Below are positions 1 through 9,190 of a stretch of 64,000 bases of DNA, one piece after another. Under the pieces are notes generated by a model that was not told the origin of the DNA, did not search any database, and saw only the letters and a program-made list of their open reading frames with translations. This DNA comes from Ruminococcus sp. AF46-10NS (GTDB lineage: Bacteria > Bacillota > Clostridia > Lachnospirales > Lachnospiraceae), in NCBI RefSeq assembly GCF_003474435.1, contig NZ_QRNF01000020.1:3343-67342 (forward strand), in the 5' to 3' direction. A program made the position numbers and the translations under genes. Position 1 is the stretch's first letter. Every line of letters starts with the position of its first letter.

Positions 1-860
1 TCTTTCTGAAGCTGGATCTTATTTTTAACTTTCTCTTTGCGGAAGTTTCTTGCGTTGTAGTTTCTTGTAATATTCGGATCTGTCTCCGGATTGAATTCAT
101 TATAATCAATACCATTTACAATACCACGGAGGCTGTTGGCTCTGGCATTCAGAAGGCCGTCCAGCTTCTCACCGTAGAATGGTGTCTTGATCTCCTCTGC
201 GTAGGTATTACTTACTGTAGTGATAGCATCTGCAAATACCATACCTCCTTTCAGGAAGTTGGCATCCTTGTATGCCTCCAGTTTATCCGGTGCAAAATAG
301 TAATCAGAAAGTCCTGTAATATCCTTGACAGTCTTAACATCCCATACACCCTGGAATTTCAGGTTATGTATTGTCATGATAGTCTTAATTCCGCGGAAGA
401 ACTCATTTTCCTGGAAGGAATCATGAAGGTAAACCGGAACAAGACCTGTCTGCCAGTCGTGGCAGTGGATGATATCCGGTCTGAATCCGATCACCGGAAG
501 CACTGATAAAACAGCCTTGGAAAAGAACGCGAATTTCTCAAGATCCCATGGTGCACTGTCATATGGTTTCGGTCCGCTGAAATAATATTCATTGTCAATG
601 AAGTAGAACTGGATTCCATCATACTCCATCCGCATGATTCCTACATAACAATTCTTAAATCCAAGATCCATGTAAAAATGGGTAACATACTCCATTTTAT
701 CTTTCCATTCCTGTTTCATGCAGGCATATTTCGGTAAGATCACGCGAATATCAAAATATTTTTTGTCAAAGCACTTAGGCAGTGAGCCGGCAACATCAGC
801 GAGTCCTCCTGTTTTGATAAAAGGTACTGCTTCTGATGCAGCAAACAGAATTTTTTTCAT
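1..860 (-). CDS. glgA: Glycogen synthase, GT5 family (partial, C-terminus off window)
   Basis: This gene adds glucose from ADP-glucose to the non-reducing end of glycogen in the cytoplasm. The N-terminus, read from the ATG at 860, is MKKILFAASEAVPFIKTGG followed by LADVAGSLPK. The KTGGLADV stretch is the ADP-glucose-binding signature of GT5 bacterial glycogen synthases. Further conserved stretches are PDIIHCHDWQTGLVPVYL and the TIHNLKFQG motif. About 286 residues lie in the window and the frame is open to base 1, so the C-terminal Rossmann domain lies outside. It is the last minus-strand gene downstream of spo0A. Debranching enzyme GlgX is encoded about 50 kb away in the same window, so glycogen genes are dispersed. 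Family assignment is secure. Confidence 0.93.
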   Translation of the reverse strand, partial: MKKILFAASEAVPFIKTGGLADVAGSLPKCFDKKYFDIRVILPKYACMKQEWKDKMEYVTHFYMDLGFKNCYVGIMRMEYDGIQFYFIDNEYYFSGPKPYDSAPWDLEKFAFFSKAVLSVLPVIGFRPDIIHCHDWQTGLVPVYLHDSFQENEFFRGIKTIMTIHNLKFQGVWDVKTVKDITGLSDYYFAPDKLEAYKDANFLKGGMVFADAITTVSNTYAEEIKTPFYGEKLDGLLNARANSLRGIVNGIDYNEFNPETDPNITRNYNARNFRKEKVKNKIQLQK

Positions 861-918
861 CTGTATTCCCCTCCCTGGGTACACCCGTTTTTATTTATAA
901 TTATACTCCAAAATTCAC

Positions 919-1725
919 TCAATTAAAAGTCTGATTTTTATATTCAAGTCTGATTTTATCTGCAATTAATGCTATGAATTCTGAATTAGTGGGTTTACCC
1001 TTTCCGGTGCTTACAGTATATCCGAATAATTCGTCAATTGTATCCATCTTTCCACGGCTCCACGCTACCTCAATGGCATGGCGAATCGCACGTTCTACTC
1101 TGCTCGGTGTTGTCTGATGCCGTTTCGCAATGGTCGGATACAATACTTTCGTAATAGAATTAAGCATCTCCATATCATTGACAGACAGAATGATCGCATC
1201 TCTTAAATACTGATATCCTTTGATATGTGCCGGAACTCCGATCTCGTGAATGATATTGGTCACATCGGTTTCCAGATTCCTCTCCGGCTGAGGTTTCCTG
1301 TTTTCTGTGATATTGGGTCTTGCAATCTCCCGCACTCTTCTGTCCCCAATCTTCCGGATATGTTTGATCCGGTTTAAAAGTGTGGTGTTGTCGAAAGGCT
1401 TCAATACATAGTAATCTGCTCCGAGATTGAATGCATCCTCCGTAATCCGCTCCTGTCCAACTGCAGATAATACGATAAATACCGGGACTTTCTTAACATT
1501 TGCATCACGGGCAAATTTCTCCATGACGGAAAGTCCGTCCATCTTCGGCATAATGATATCGAGAACTACCACATCCGGTTCCTTATCTTTGATTATATTA
1601 CAGATTTCTTCTCCATTGTGTGCTTTTCCGACCAGTTCAAGGTCTTTATCTTCTTCGATCATCTGACCGAGCATGTCTGTCATTTTGGCGTTATCATCAG
1701 CAATCGCAACATTTAATTTGTCCAT
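919..1725 (-). CDS. spo0A: Sporulation master response regulator Spo0A
   Basis: Spo0A is the phosphorelay-controlled DNA-binding protein that commits Clostridia and Bacilli to sporulation. The 268-residue product has an N-terminal receiver domain (about 1-120) with the acidic pair near D10-D11, the phospho-acceptor D56 in [13 protein letters not shown], and a lysine in YYVLKPF. The C-terminal effector domain (about 150-268) holds the recognition-helix region [20 protein letters not shown], which is characteristic of Spo0A. Length matches the family. A strong AGGAGG-type Shine-Dalgarno precedes the ATG at 1725. It lies downstream of recN and spoIVB, the classic Firmicute order. A sigma-A-like promoter and a 0A box lie upstream, which suggests autoregulation. 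Confidence 0.98.
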   Translation of the reverse strand: MDKLNVAIADDNAKMTDMLGQMIEEDKDLELVGKAHNGEEICNIIKDKEPDVVVLDIIMPKMDGLSVMEKFARDANVKKVPVFIVLSAVGQERITEDAFNLGADYYVLKPFDNTTLLNRIKHIRKIGDRRVREIARPNITENRKPQPERNLETDVTNIIHEIGVPAHIKGYQYLRDAIILSVNDMEMLNSITKVLYPTIAKRHQTTPSRVERAIRHAIEVAWSRGKMDTIDELFGYTVSTGKGKPTNSEFIALIADKIRLEYKNQTFN

Positions 1726-1841
1726 GAGACCCCTCCTAACTTATCTCCTTGGGTTCCAGACATACCCCATTATCACCCGGCAGCAACTAACAAAAAAATC
1801 ACTACCCTCGCTTTTTAACTCCTATAGCTGGCAACAAAGTT

Positions 1842-1918
1842 ATTATAAATGAAATCCTATGGCGAAATCAAGATGAAAGTGGGTATTTTTTCCCACTTTC
1901 GTACGATATTTTTCGACA
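1842..1918 (-). promoter_or_regulatory. spo0A promoter with 0A box and adjacent palindrome
   Basis: Read on the minus strand, a TATAAT -10 (1842-1847) and TTGATT -35 (1866-1871) are separated by 18 bp and lie about 120 bp upstream of the spo0A ATG. Directly upstream of the -35 is a perfect 9-bp inverted repeat, GAAAGTGGG/CCCACTTTC (1875-1883 and 1892-1900). Further upstream is TGTCGAA (1912-1918), a perfect match to the 7-bp 0A-box core. The promoter call is good; autoregulation by Spo0A is inferred from the box. The palindrome has no following T-run on the minus strand, so it is more likely an operator than a terminator. Confidence 0.6.
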
Positions 1919-1993
1919 TTTACCTGGAGTAATATGACAAAATTCACTTTATGCATACCATTTCTCCATATTTTCGGGGAAAAATCTTTTTTC

Positions 1994-3202
1994 TTATTTC
2001 CCGTTTCCCATCATATTCTCAATAAAAATCCCGTATCCTCCTGTAGAATCCTGTACAAAAACATGTGTCACTGCCCCGAAAAGTTTTCCGTTCTGGAGCA
2101 CCGGACTTCCTGACATTCCCTGAACAATGCCTCCTGTTTTTCCCAGAAGTTCCCTGTCTGTCACCTGGATCACAAAACTTTTATTGGAATCTTCATGGTT
2201 CATGTCAATCCTTGTGATCTCTGCTTCATATTCTTTCACTTCGCCGTCAGTGCAGCAGAGAATGGATGCCGGCCCTGTTTTCATATCCTGTTTATAGCCT
2301 ACCGGAATCTTTTTTAAGGTCAGGGCTTCTATCTGTTCTGCCTTCATTGTTCCGAAAATTCCATTTTTACTGTTTTCCGAAATATTTCCCAGGATATTTT
2401 TATCTTCGTAACGGATCAGACCGGAAAGTTCTCCGGGATTCCCTCTTTCACCTTTGCGGATTCCAAGAATCTGTGCATTGTAAAGATCTCCGTCTGCAAT
2501 GTTTAATAATTCTCCTGTATCCACATCACTGATCCCGTGTCCTAATGCTCCGTATCTTCCATCCTGATCTACATAGGTGAGCGTTCCGATTCCCTGGGTG
2601 TCATCCCTCACCCAGATCCCAAGTTTATACTTCCCGTTCTCATCTTTTACAGGATCTACAGTCAGAGGAATGGTTTTTTCGCCCCGCCGCACTTTAATAG
2701 TTACGGATTTCTCCGAAAGTTCTGCAAGATCGTCCATAAGATCCTGTTTGCACCTGATTTCATCCTGATCAAAAGCTACAATGTAATCTCCTGGCTTTAC
2801 AATGTTCCTGGCAGGATCTTCTGTTTCTCCGTTTTCCAGACGGATCTCCCCGGTGTCAATGATCAGGACACCCTTTGTCTGCATGTAGATCCCCACAGCA
2901 TCTCCGCTTACATACACATCATCCAGAGTGGTATTTTTCACTTTCACATCCTTAAAAGGAATTACTCCAAGAATCTCACTGCGAAGAATGTAGCTGTCTT
3001 TTCCGGAGACGGTGATCGCATCGTCAAAAGAGACAAAAGGACATTTCAGAAGCTTTGTCACTTCCTTACTGTTTTCATGATCCACCAGAATCTGATCCGG
3101 AATCTTCCGATCCAGAAGACGGTATCCCAGCCATCCCATCAGCATCAGATCCAGGGCAAGAAATGTAAGGAGCAGATATCTGTACTTTCTTTTTCTGTTC
3201 AT
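1994..3202 (-). CDS. spoIVB: SpoIVB-type serine peptidase (S55)
   Basis: SpoIVB is the forespore-secreted protease that starts the signal activating pro-sigma-K processing. The 402-residue product has one N-terminal membrane anchor (about 9-28, LLLTFLALDLMLMGWLGYRLL). A PDZ-like segment follows around 100-190 (GDYIVAFDQDEI). The S55 peptidase domain has catalytic His in GALGHGISD and Ser in GMSGSPVLQNGKLFGAVTHV. Length is close to the 426-residue B. subtilis protein. It sits between recN and spo0A, the conserved order. A strong terminator separates it from recN, so it probably has its own promoter in 3203-3255. Function comes from the family; whether the sigma-K checkpoint is identical in this organism is not shown. 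Confidence 0.95.
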   Translation of the reverse strand: MNRKRKYRYLLLTFLALDLMLMGWLGYRLLDRKIPDQILVDHENSKEVTKLLKCPFVSFDDAITVSGKDSYILRSEILGVIPFKDVKVKNTTLDDVYVSGDAVGIYMQTKGVLIIDTGEIRLENGETEDPARNIVKPGDYIVAFDQDEIRCKQDLMDDLAELSEKSVTIKVRRGEKTIPLTVDPVKDENGKYKLGIWVRDDTQGIGTLTYVDQDGRYGALGHGISDVDTGELLNIADGDLYNAQILGIRKGERGNPGELSGLIRYEDKNILGNISENSKNGIFGTMKAEQIEALTLKKIPVGYKQDMKTGPASILCCTDGEVKEYEAEITRIDMNHEDSNKSFVIQVTDRELLGKTGGIVQGMSGSPVLQNGKLFGAVTHVFVQDSTGGYGIFIENMMGNGK

Positions 3203-3255
3203 CCTACGTCACATCCTTTGTATTTTTTTGATTAAGATACTTCGTGTAAAACGTG

Positions 3256-3288
3256 TAAAAAAGAGGACGAACCTTTCGGCTGTCCTCT
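3256..3288 (-). terminator. Rho-independent terminator after recN
   Basis: On the minus strand, AGAGGACAGCC-GAAA-GGTTCGTCCTCT forms a strong hairpin with a GAAA loop and is followed directly by a run of T. It lies 20 bp past the recN stop and ends the nusB-to-recN gene run. Confidence 0.85.
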
Positions 3289-3308
3289 CTTAGTATGTAA
3301 CGTATGAA

Positions 3309-4994
3309 TTATTTCAGTCTTGTATTTTTTTGGTGCTGTGCCAATTCTTTCATTTCTCTTGCATTTCCCAAAACAGCCGGTGTGATCTCCGCGCCGCCCA
3401 GAAGTCTTGCAAGTTCCCTCACAGATTCTTCTCCTTCAAGCGGATGGATCTGGGTAATCGTTTCTGTTTCCACCACATGTTTCTCAATTTCAAAATGCGT
3501 ATCTGCCATTGCTGCAATCTGCGGCAGATGAGTGATGCACAAGACCTGTCTGTGCTGACCGATCACTGCCATCTTCTCAGAAACTTTCTGTGCTGTGCGG
3601 CCGCTGATTCCTGTGTCAATCTCATCGAAGATCAGCGTATCGATCTGATCCTTATCTGCAAGAATCGCCTTTATCGCCAGCATGATCCTGGAAAGCTCAC
3701 CTCCGGATACGATCTGTCCCAGTGGTTTTCTGCTCTCGCCCGGGTTTGTGGAAATTTCGTATTCCACGATATCATAACCATTATCTGTATAATTTTTTCT
3801 GCGATCAAAACGGATAGAAAAATCCACGTCTGCAAAATTCAGTTCTTTTAGACCTTCGATGATTTTTTCATCCAGTTGTTTACTGTATTCTTTCCTGATC
3901 TCTGAAAGTTCATGCGACACTTTTTCAAGAATTACTTCTGAACTGGAAAGTTTTTCCTTAAGATGCTGGAAATTTTCTTCAAATTTTTCCAGTTTTTCCA
4001 GTTTTTGCTGTTGTTCTTCCTGATAAGACAGAATCTCCTCGATGGTCTGGCCATATTTTGCCTTCAGACCATTGATCAGATCCAGTCTCTTTTCCGTCTC
4101 AAAGAAAGTCTCCTCATCAAAAGTCAGGCTGTCAATATAAGAAGAAAGATCTCTGTTAAAATCGCTCAAAAGAGAATCGATCTCTGTCAGCGTTTCCATA
4201 AGAGGCATCAGTTCTTTATCATAATCAGATACCCTGGAAAACTCTTTCAAAGCAGTCCCTGTCATGTCTGCTGCGCCACGGTCATACCCGGTCATTCCGT
4301 GAACATTCTGAACCGACTCCATGATCTTTCTGGCATTGCTTAACTTCCGGTATTTCTCTTCCAGTTTCTCATCTTCACCGAAAATAAGAGCTGCCTCCTG
4401 GATCTCATTAATTTCAAATTCCAGAAATGCTTTTTCCCTGTTACGCTGTTCCTCATCCATATCCAGCGCATTCAGCTGGTTCAGGAATTCCCTGTAATCA
4501 CGGTACGCACTACGGACTTTTTCCCTTGCAGGAAGGATACGCTCCTTCCCGTACACATCCAGGATGGCAAGCTGTCTGTCTCCGTAGAGAAGGGACTGAT
4601 GCTCATGCTGTCCGTGAATATCCAGAAGACAGGCTGCTGCTGCTTTCATCTGGCTGACTGTGCTTGTCTCTCCGTTGATCTTGTTGATACTTCTGCCGTC
4701 CATGATCTTACGTGACATCAGCACCTGCCCGTCCTCCGGATAGATGTCGAGTGCAGCAAGGGACTCCCTGGCTTTTGTGTTTTCAACCTGAAATAACAGC
4801 TCTACCAGGGCATAGGAAGCATTCTCCCGGATCATACTTCTGGAAGTTTTTCCACCCAGGATGAGCTGTATGGATCCTAACAGGATGGATTTTCCGGCTC
4901 CGGTCTCACCGGTTAAGATATTAAGTCCCGGACCGAATTCCACCTCTGTTTCCTCTATTAGTGCAAGATTTTTTACATGCAGATGTACTAACAT
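3309..4994 (-). CDS. recN: DNA repair protein RecN
   Basis: RecN is an SMC-like ATPase that gathers DNA ends early in double-strand-break repair. The 561-residue protein has Walker A GETGAGKSIL near residue 30, two long coiled-coil arms (about 150-220 and 310-380), the ABC signature SGGELSRIMLAIK, and Walker B LIFDEIDTGISG near 450. Length matches the family (about 550-576). It is the last gene of the operon, 34 bp after argR; the recN-argR-nadK-tlyA linkage is conserved in Clostridia. Confidence 0.97.
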   Translation of the reverse strand: MLVHLHVKNLALIEETEVEFGPGLNILTGETGAGKSILLGSIQLILGGKTSRSMIRENASYALVELLFQVENTKARESLAALDIYPEDGQVLMSRKIMDGRSINKINGETSTVSQMKAAAACLLDIHGQHEHQSLLYGDRQLAILDVYGKERILPAREKVRSAYRDYREFLNQLNALDMDEEQRNREKAFLEFEINEIQEAALIFGEDEKLEEKYRKLSNARKIMESVQNVHGMTGYDRGAADMTGTALKEFSRVSDYDKELMPLMETLTEIDSLLSDFNRDLSSYIDSLTFDEETFFETEKRLDLINGLKAKYGQTIEEILSYQEEQQQKLEKLEKFEENFQHLKEKLSSSEVILEKVSHELSEIRKEYSKQLDEKIIEGLKELNFADVDFSIRFDRRKNYTDNGYDIVEYEISTNPGESRKPLGQIVSGGELSRIMLAIKAILADKDQIDTLIFDEIDTGISGRTAQKVSEKMAVIGQHRQVLCITHLPQIAAMADTHFEIEKHVVETETITQIHPLEGEESVRELARLLGGAEITPAVLGNAREMKELAQHQKNTRLK

Positions 4995-5028
4995 TCGTTT
5001 CCTTTCTGTTTTGCTTATACTGTCGATT

Positions 5029-5490
5029 TTATTTATTTCTGGACAAAATGCCGCTGAGTTTCTGTACGACTCCAGATGCCTGCTCGGAAGTCTTTACCAC
5101 GCACATGATAGTATCATCTCCTGCAATACAGCCTAAAATCTCCGGCCACTTCATGGCATCAAGAGCCGCTGCTGCTGCCATGGCCATTCCCGGAATGGTT
5201 TTTACCACTACGATGTTCTGGCCGACGTTCATGGATATCACTGCATCTTTCAGCACTCTGGAATATTTGTCACTTAACAGATCCGGTGTGTGTTCCTCCA
5301 GGATCGCATATCTTGACTTACCGTTGCTTCCTGCAACCTTGGTCATTTTCAGTGCTCGGATATCTCTGGAAACGGTAGCCTGTGTTACCTTGAAGCCGGC
5401 TTCATTCAGCCTTGCCGCAAGTTCTTCCTGTGTATCGATCTCGTACTGACGGATCAGTTCGATTATTTTCTCATGTCTTGCTACTTTCAA
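5029..5490 (-). CDS. argR: Arginine repressor ArgR/AhrC
   Basis: This is an arginine-responsive DNA-binding regulator of arginine biosynthesis and catabolism. The 153-residue protein has an N-terminal winged helix (about 1-70; the helix segment includes TQATVSRDIRALKMTKV) and a C-terminal oligomerisation and arginine-binding domain with the GDDTIMCV motif near residue 125. Length is standard. It is 16 bp downstream of nadK and upstream of recN, as in many Clostridia. No obvious ARG box pair was found in the short flanks, so targets are likely elsewhere. Confidence 0.97.
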   Translation of the reverse strand: MKVARHEKIIELIRQYEIDTQEELAARLNEAGFKVTQATVSRDIRALKMTKVAGSNGKSRYAILEEHTPDLLSDKYSRVLKDAVISMNVGQNIVVVKTIPGMAMAAAAALDAMKWPEILGCIAGDDTIMCVVKTSEQASGVVQKLSGILSRNK

Positions 5491-5506
5491 AATTGAACCT
5501 CCTGCA

Positions 5507-6367
5507 TCAGCTGTTGCTCATTTTCTGTCTCAGAACCTCCACAAAACTCAGATGGTTCAGCTTAAGGATCTTCGTTCTGGCTGTGGCCTTGCGGATCACA
5601 ATCCGGTCTCCTGTCACCATGGAAATCTGGGTATCTCCATCAAAAGAAGCAACTGCATTCTCAATGGTATTATGTCTTCCCTCCCCGATCTCCACAGTAA
5701 CCGCCTCTTCTCCGGAAAGAATAATGCTTCTGGTGTTCATGGTATGAGGCGCGATCGGGGTCATGATCATCATACTGGCACTTGGAGATACCACCGGACC
5801 GCCTGCTGACAGACTGTAGCCTGTAGACCCTGTTGGCGTGGAAATAATGATTCCGTCTGCATTATAGGAATTCATATAGGCATCATTGACATAGTTTTTA
5901 AAACGGATGACACGAAGATGCCCTTCTCTTCCAATCACAATGTCATTCAGCGCAATATCTTGTCCGATAAGGTCATCTCCATGATAAATCTTTCCTTCCA
6001 GCATCATCCGCTCTTCCAGCTCATAATCATCAGAAAGCAGACGGTCCAGTGCCGGATATACAGAATTCTTGTCAATCTCTGCAAGAAATCCCAGTGTCCC
6101 AAGATTGATACCAAGAAGAGGAATATCTTTATGCACTACATCCCTGGCAGCCTGAAGAAGGGTTCCATCACCCCCCAGCACAATAATACACTGCGTATCT
6201 TCCGGAATCCCGTCAGGATCTGTATAATGATAAGGCCCCTCCATCTTCTCTGTGATTGGCTGAACATGACATCTGGCCCCTCTCTGTTCCAGATATTTAA
6301 TGATCATACCTGAAAAAGCCAGCTCCGGATCTTTCGCACTGTTTGGAATTATATAAAATCTGTCCAT
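5507..6367 (-). CDS. nadK: NAD kinase
   Basis: This enzyme phosphorylates NAD to NADP using ATP or polyphosphate. The 286-residue protein has the diagnostic GGDGTLLQAAR motif near 65, GINLGTLGFLAEI near 87, and the substrate-binding stretch NSYNADGIIISTPTGSTGYS near 170 with the NE/D-type LNDIVIGR before it. Length matches bacterial NadK. It lies between tlyA (24 bp upstream) and argR in one operon. Because this window also encodes a PPK2-type polyphosphate enzyme, polyphosphate use is conceivable but cannot be judged from sequence. Confidence 0.97.
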   Translation of the reverse strand: MDRFYIIPNSAKDPELAFSGMIIKYLEQRGARCHVQPITEKMEGPYHYTDPDGIPEDTQCIIVLGGDGTLLQAARDVVHKDIPLLGINLGTLGFLAEIDKNSVYPALDRLLSDDYELEERMMLEGKIYHGDDLIGQDIALNDIVIGREGHLRVIRFKNYVNDAYMNSYNADGIIISTPTGSTGYSLSAGGPVVSPSASMMIMTPIAPHTMNTRSIILSGEEAVTVEIGEGRHNTIENAVASFDGDTQISMVTGDRIVIRKATARTKILKLNHLSFVEVLRQKMSNS

Positions 6368-6391
6368 ATTGCTTTAAGTCCTTTCCAAACA

Positions 6392-7213
6392 TCAGTCCAG
6401 CTGGCCATGAGCTTCCTCTACCACATCCTGTACAGAAACTTCCAGACTCATAGGTACATCTGTTCCTTCCGGATGTTTCTTCAGATGGAGCAGATATTCG
6501 ATGTTTCCTTCCGGTCCTTTGATCGGTGAGAAAGAAAGATGGCATGGCTCCAAGAAAATGCTCATGGCATAATCTCTGACTTTCTCGATTACTTCCTCAT
6601 GAACTTTCGGATCACGGACAACACCTTTCTTTCCGACTTTTTCCCTGCCTGCCTCAAACTGCGGTTTGATAAGGCATACGATCTCTCCGTCCTCTGTGAG
6701 AAGATTTCTTACAGGAAGAAGAACTTTTGTCAGGGAAATAAAGGAAACATCAATGGAAGAAAATGCTGCCGGACCTTCCAGATCTTCCGGCACTACGTAA
6801 CGAATGTTTGTTTTTTCCATGCAGACAACCCTCGGATCGTTGCGCAGTTTCCAATCCAGCTGGCCATATCCAACATCAATGGAATAAACCTTGACCGCTC
6901 CGTTCTGAAGCATGCAGTCTGTGAAACCGCCTGTTGATGCACCTACATCCATACATACTTTATCTTTCAGCGTAACGCCAAAATTTTTCATGGCTTTTTC
7001 AAGCTTCAGGCCGCCTCTGCTCACATATGGCAGAGTCTTACCTCTCACTTCCAGTTTGACAGTCTCTGCAAACATGGAGCCTGCCTTGTCTTCTTTCTGT
7101 CCGTTAACATAAACTTCACCGGACATGATATATGCTTTTGCTTTTTCACGTGACGGTGCAAGTCCCTGTTCCACCATCATGATGTCAAGTCTTTTTTTCA
7201 TGTTATCCTCCAA
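6392..7213 (-). CDS. tlyA: TlyA-family rRNA (cytidine-2'-O)-methyltransferase
   Basis: TlyA enzymes 2'-O-methylate cytidines in rRNA using S-adenosylmethionine. The 273-residue product has an N-terminal S4 RNA-binding domain (about 6-66, LDIMMVEQGLAPSREKAKAYI) and an FtsJ-like Rossmann methyltransferase domain with VCMDVGASTGGFTDCML near 85 and SSIDVSFISL near 150. The start ATG at 7213 has GGAGGATAAC ahead of it. A GC-rich hairpin at 7213-7238 abuts this site (see findings). It follows dxs, a conserved Firmicute neighbour. Which rRNA cytidine is modified cannot be told from sequence. Confidence 0.94.
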   Translation of the reverse strand: MEDNMKKRLDIMMVEQGLAPSREKAKAYIMSGEVYVNGQKEDKAGSMFAETVKLEVRGKTLPYVSRGGLKLEKAMKNFGVTLKDKVCMDVGASTGGFTDCMLQNGAVKVYSIDVGYGQLDWKLRNDPRVVCMEKTNIRYVVPEDLEGPAAFSSIDVSFISLTKVLLPVRNLLTEDGEIVCLIKPQFEAGREKVGKKGVVRDPKVHEEVIEKVRDYAMSIFLEPCHLSFSPIKGPEGNIEYLLHLKKHPEGTDVPMSLEVSVQDVVEEAHGQLD

Positions 7214-7281
7214 CAGCCGGCTCTTGTCGCCGGGCTGTAAAATGTCCTGCAGGTTCCCGTTTCCTGCAAAAGCTGTATCTT

Positions 7282-9168
7282 TTATTTTCTGTTATGCACA
7301 AGATCTGCCCAGCTCTGTTCCACTGCATCTACGATTCCCTGTACATTCAAGCCTGTTTTTACGCGCTGGCTGTCTACAGTTCCATGCTCGATAAAATGAT
7401 CCCTGATTGCCAGAGACAATACTCTTACTTCCGGATGACAGGCCTCCATATAAGCAGATACATGCTCTCCAAATCCACCGCTTTTTACATTCTCCTCAAC
7501 AATAACCAGAAGGCTGTGATTCTTGGAAAGCTGATCAAGAAGACCTGTATCCACTGGCTTTACAAAACGTACATTAACAAATGTAGCTCTTGCTATTCTG
7601 TCATCTCTCAGTCCCTCACAGACTTTCTGACAGACAGCAACCATACTTCCCACGCCAAGGATTGCAATCTCGCTGCCACGACAGATCACTTCACTTCTGC
7701 CTTTCTGCAATGGCTCATCACAGTCTTCCATATCTGTACAGGCCGTTCCTTTCGGATATCGGATCGCACAGGGACCGTCAAGCTCTTCCACTGCAAATTT
7801 CAGCATCTCTTCAAGCTCTTTTCCATTCTTTGGTGCCATTACTGTCATATTCGGGATCATAGACAGATAAGATAGGTCGAAACAGCCATGATGAGTCTCA
7901 CCGTCTGCTCCCACGAAACCAGCCCTGTCAATAGCAAAGATCACATGAAGATTCTGCATACACACATCATGAAGGATCTGATCGAATCCTCTCTGTAAGA
8001 ATGAGGAATATACCGCAAATACCGGGATCATTCCTCCAAGAGCCAGCCCTGCTGCAAAGGTCACTGCATGTTCTTCCGCGATACCCACATCAAAAAAACG
8101 CTCCGGAAATTTCTGCCGGAACTGGTTCAGACCAGTTCCATCCGGCATGGCTGCAGTGATCGCAACCACTTTCGGATTCTTTTCCGCCGCAGAACATATC
8201 GCTCCGGAAAAACAGTCTGTATACGTAAGAGCTGTTTTTCTGGCAAGCGGCCTGCCGCTTTGGATCTCAAAAGGCCCTGTACCGTGGAATCTCTCCGGAT
8301 GGGAAGATGCCGGTTCATAGCCTCTTCCCTTATCCGTAAGCACATGGACAATAACAGGCCCTTCCACTCTCTTGGCTTCGTTAAAAAGCTTCATCATCTG
8401 ACGCATATTATGACCATCCACAGGACCTAAGTACGTCAGTCCCATATTCTCAAAAAGCATTCCGGGAATGATCAGCTGTTTGATGCTGCTCTTGGTCCTG
8501 CGGACAGTATCTACCACTGCTGTTCCCACACACGGGATCTTCTTCAGCGTCTTAGTGACTCCGATCTTCATCCCTGTGTAAGTCTCCGCTGTGCGCAGAG
8601 CACTTAAATATGTGGCCATTCCACCTACATTCTTTGAAATAGACATATTATTGTCATTAATGATGATAATAAAATTCGTCTTCAGCTCTGCCGCATTATT
8701 CAGGGCTTCATAAGCCATACCGCCTGTAAGCGCACCATCTCCGATCACGGAAACAACTGTGTATTTTTCTCCCAGGAGATCACGCGCGCGGACATATCCA
8801 AGTCCGGCAGAAATGGAATTGGAACTGTGTCCTGTATCAAAGGCATCGCAGTCACTCTCTTTCCTCTTTGGAAAACCGCTTACTCCTCCTTCTTTACGCA
8901 GGTTCTTAAATCCATCCTTCCTGCCTGTAAGGATCTTGTGGGTATAGGCCTGATGTCCTACATCCCAGATCAGCTTATCCTTGGGAAAATCCAGCACATT
9001 ATGCAGTGCAAGTGTCAGTTCTACCACACCCAGGTTGGACGCCAGATGCCCTCCTGTCTCACTTACTGTCTGGATCAAAAAGCTCCTGATCTCCTCTGCA
9101 AGGCAGGGGAAATCTTCCAATGAAACTTTATGAATATCATTTGGCTTTTTTATTTTTTCCAGAATCAT
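7282..9168 (-). CDS. dxs: 1-deoxy-D-xylulose-5-phosphate synthase
   Basis: Dxs condenses pyruvate and glyceraldehyde-3-phosphate, the first step of the MEP isoprenoid pathway, and needs thiamine diphosphate. The 628-residue protein has the ThDP-binding motif GDGALTGGMAYEALNNA near 145 with NDNNMSIS near 177, the transketolase pyrimidine domain with DRAGFVGADGETHHG near 420, and a C-terminal transketolase domain ending about 620. Length is standard. It is 22 bp downstream of ispA, so precursor supply and prenyl chain elongation are co-encoded. Confidence 0.98.
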   Translation of the reverse strand: MILEKIKKPNDIHKVSLEDFPCLAEEIRSFLIQTVSETGGHLASNLGVVELTLALHNVLDFPKDKLIWDVGHQAYTHKILTGRKDGFKNLRKEGGVSGFPKRKESDCDAFDTGHSSNSISAGLGYVRARDLLGEKYTVVSVIGDGALTGGMAYEALNNAAELKTNFIIIINDNNMSISKNVGGMATYLSALRTAETYTGMKIGVTKTLKKIPCVGTAVVDTVRRTKSSIKQLIIPGMLFENMGLTYLGPVDGHNMRQMMKLFNEAKRVEGPVIVHVLTDKGRGYEPASSHPERFHGTGPFEIQSGRPLARKTALTYTDCFSGAICSAAEKNPKVVAITAAMPDGTGLNQFRQKFPERFFDVGIAEEHAVTFAAGLALGGMIPVFAVYSSFLQRGFDQILHDVCMQNLHVIFAIDRAGFVGADGETHHGCFDLSYLSMIPNMTVMAPKNGKELEEMLKFAVEELDGPCAIRYPKGTACTDMEDCDEPLQKGRSEVICRGSEIAILGVGSMVAVCQKVCEGLRDDRIARATFVNVRFVKPVDTGLLDQLSKNHSLLVIVEENVKSGGFGEHVSAYMEACHPEVRVLSLAIRDHFIEHGTVDSQRVKTGLNVQGIVDAVEQSWADLVHNRK

Positions 9169-9190
9169 TCGTATCCTTCCTTCGTTCTTT

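Noticed and set aside
1875..1900. Palindrome above spo0A as the spoIVB terminator
   Set aside because: No T-run follows on the minus strand and it abuts a promoter -35, so an operator is more likely.
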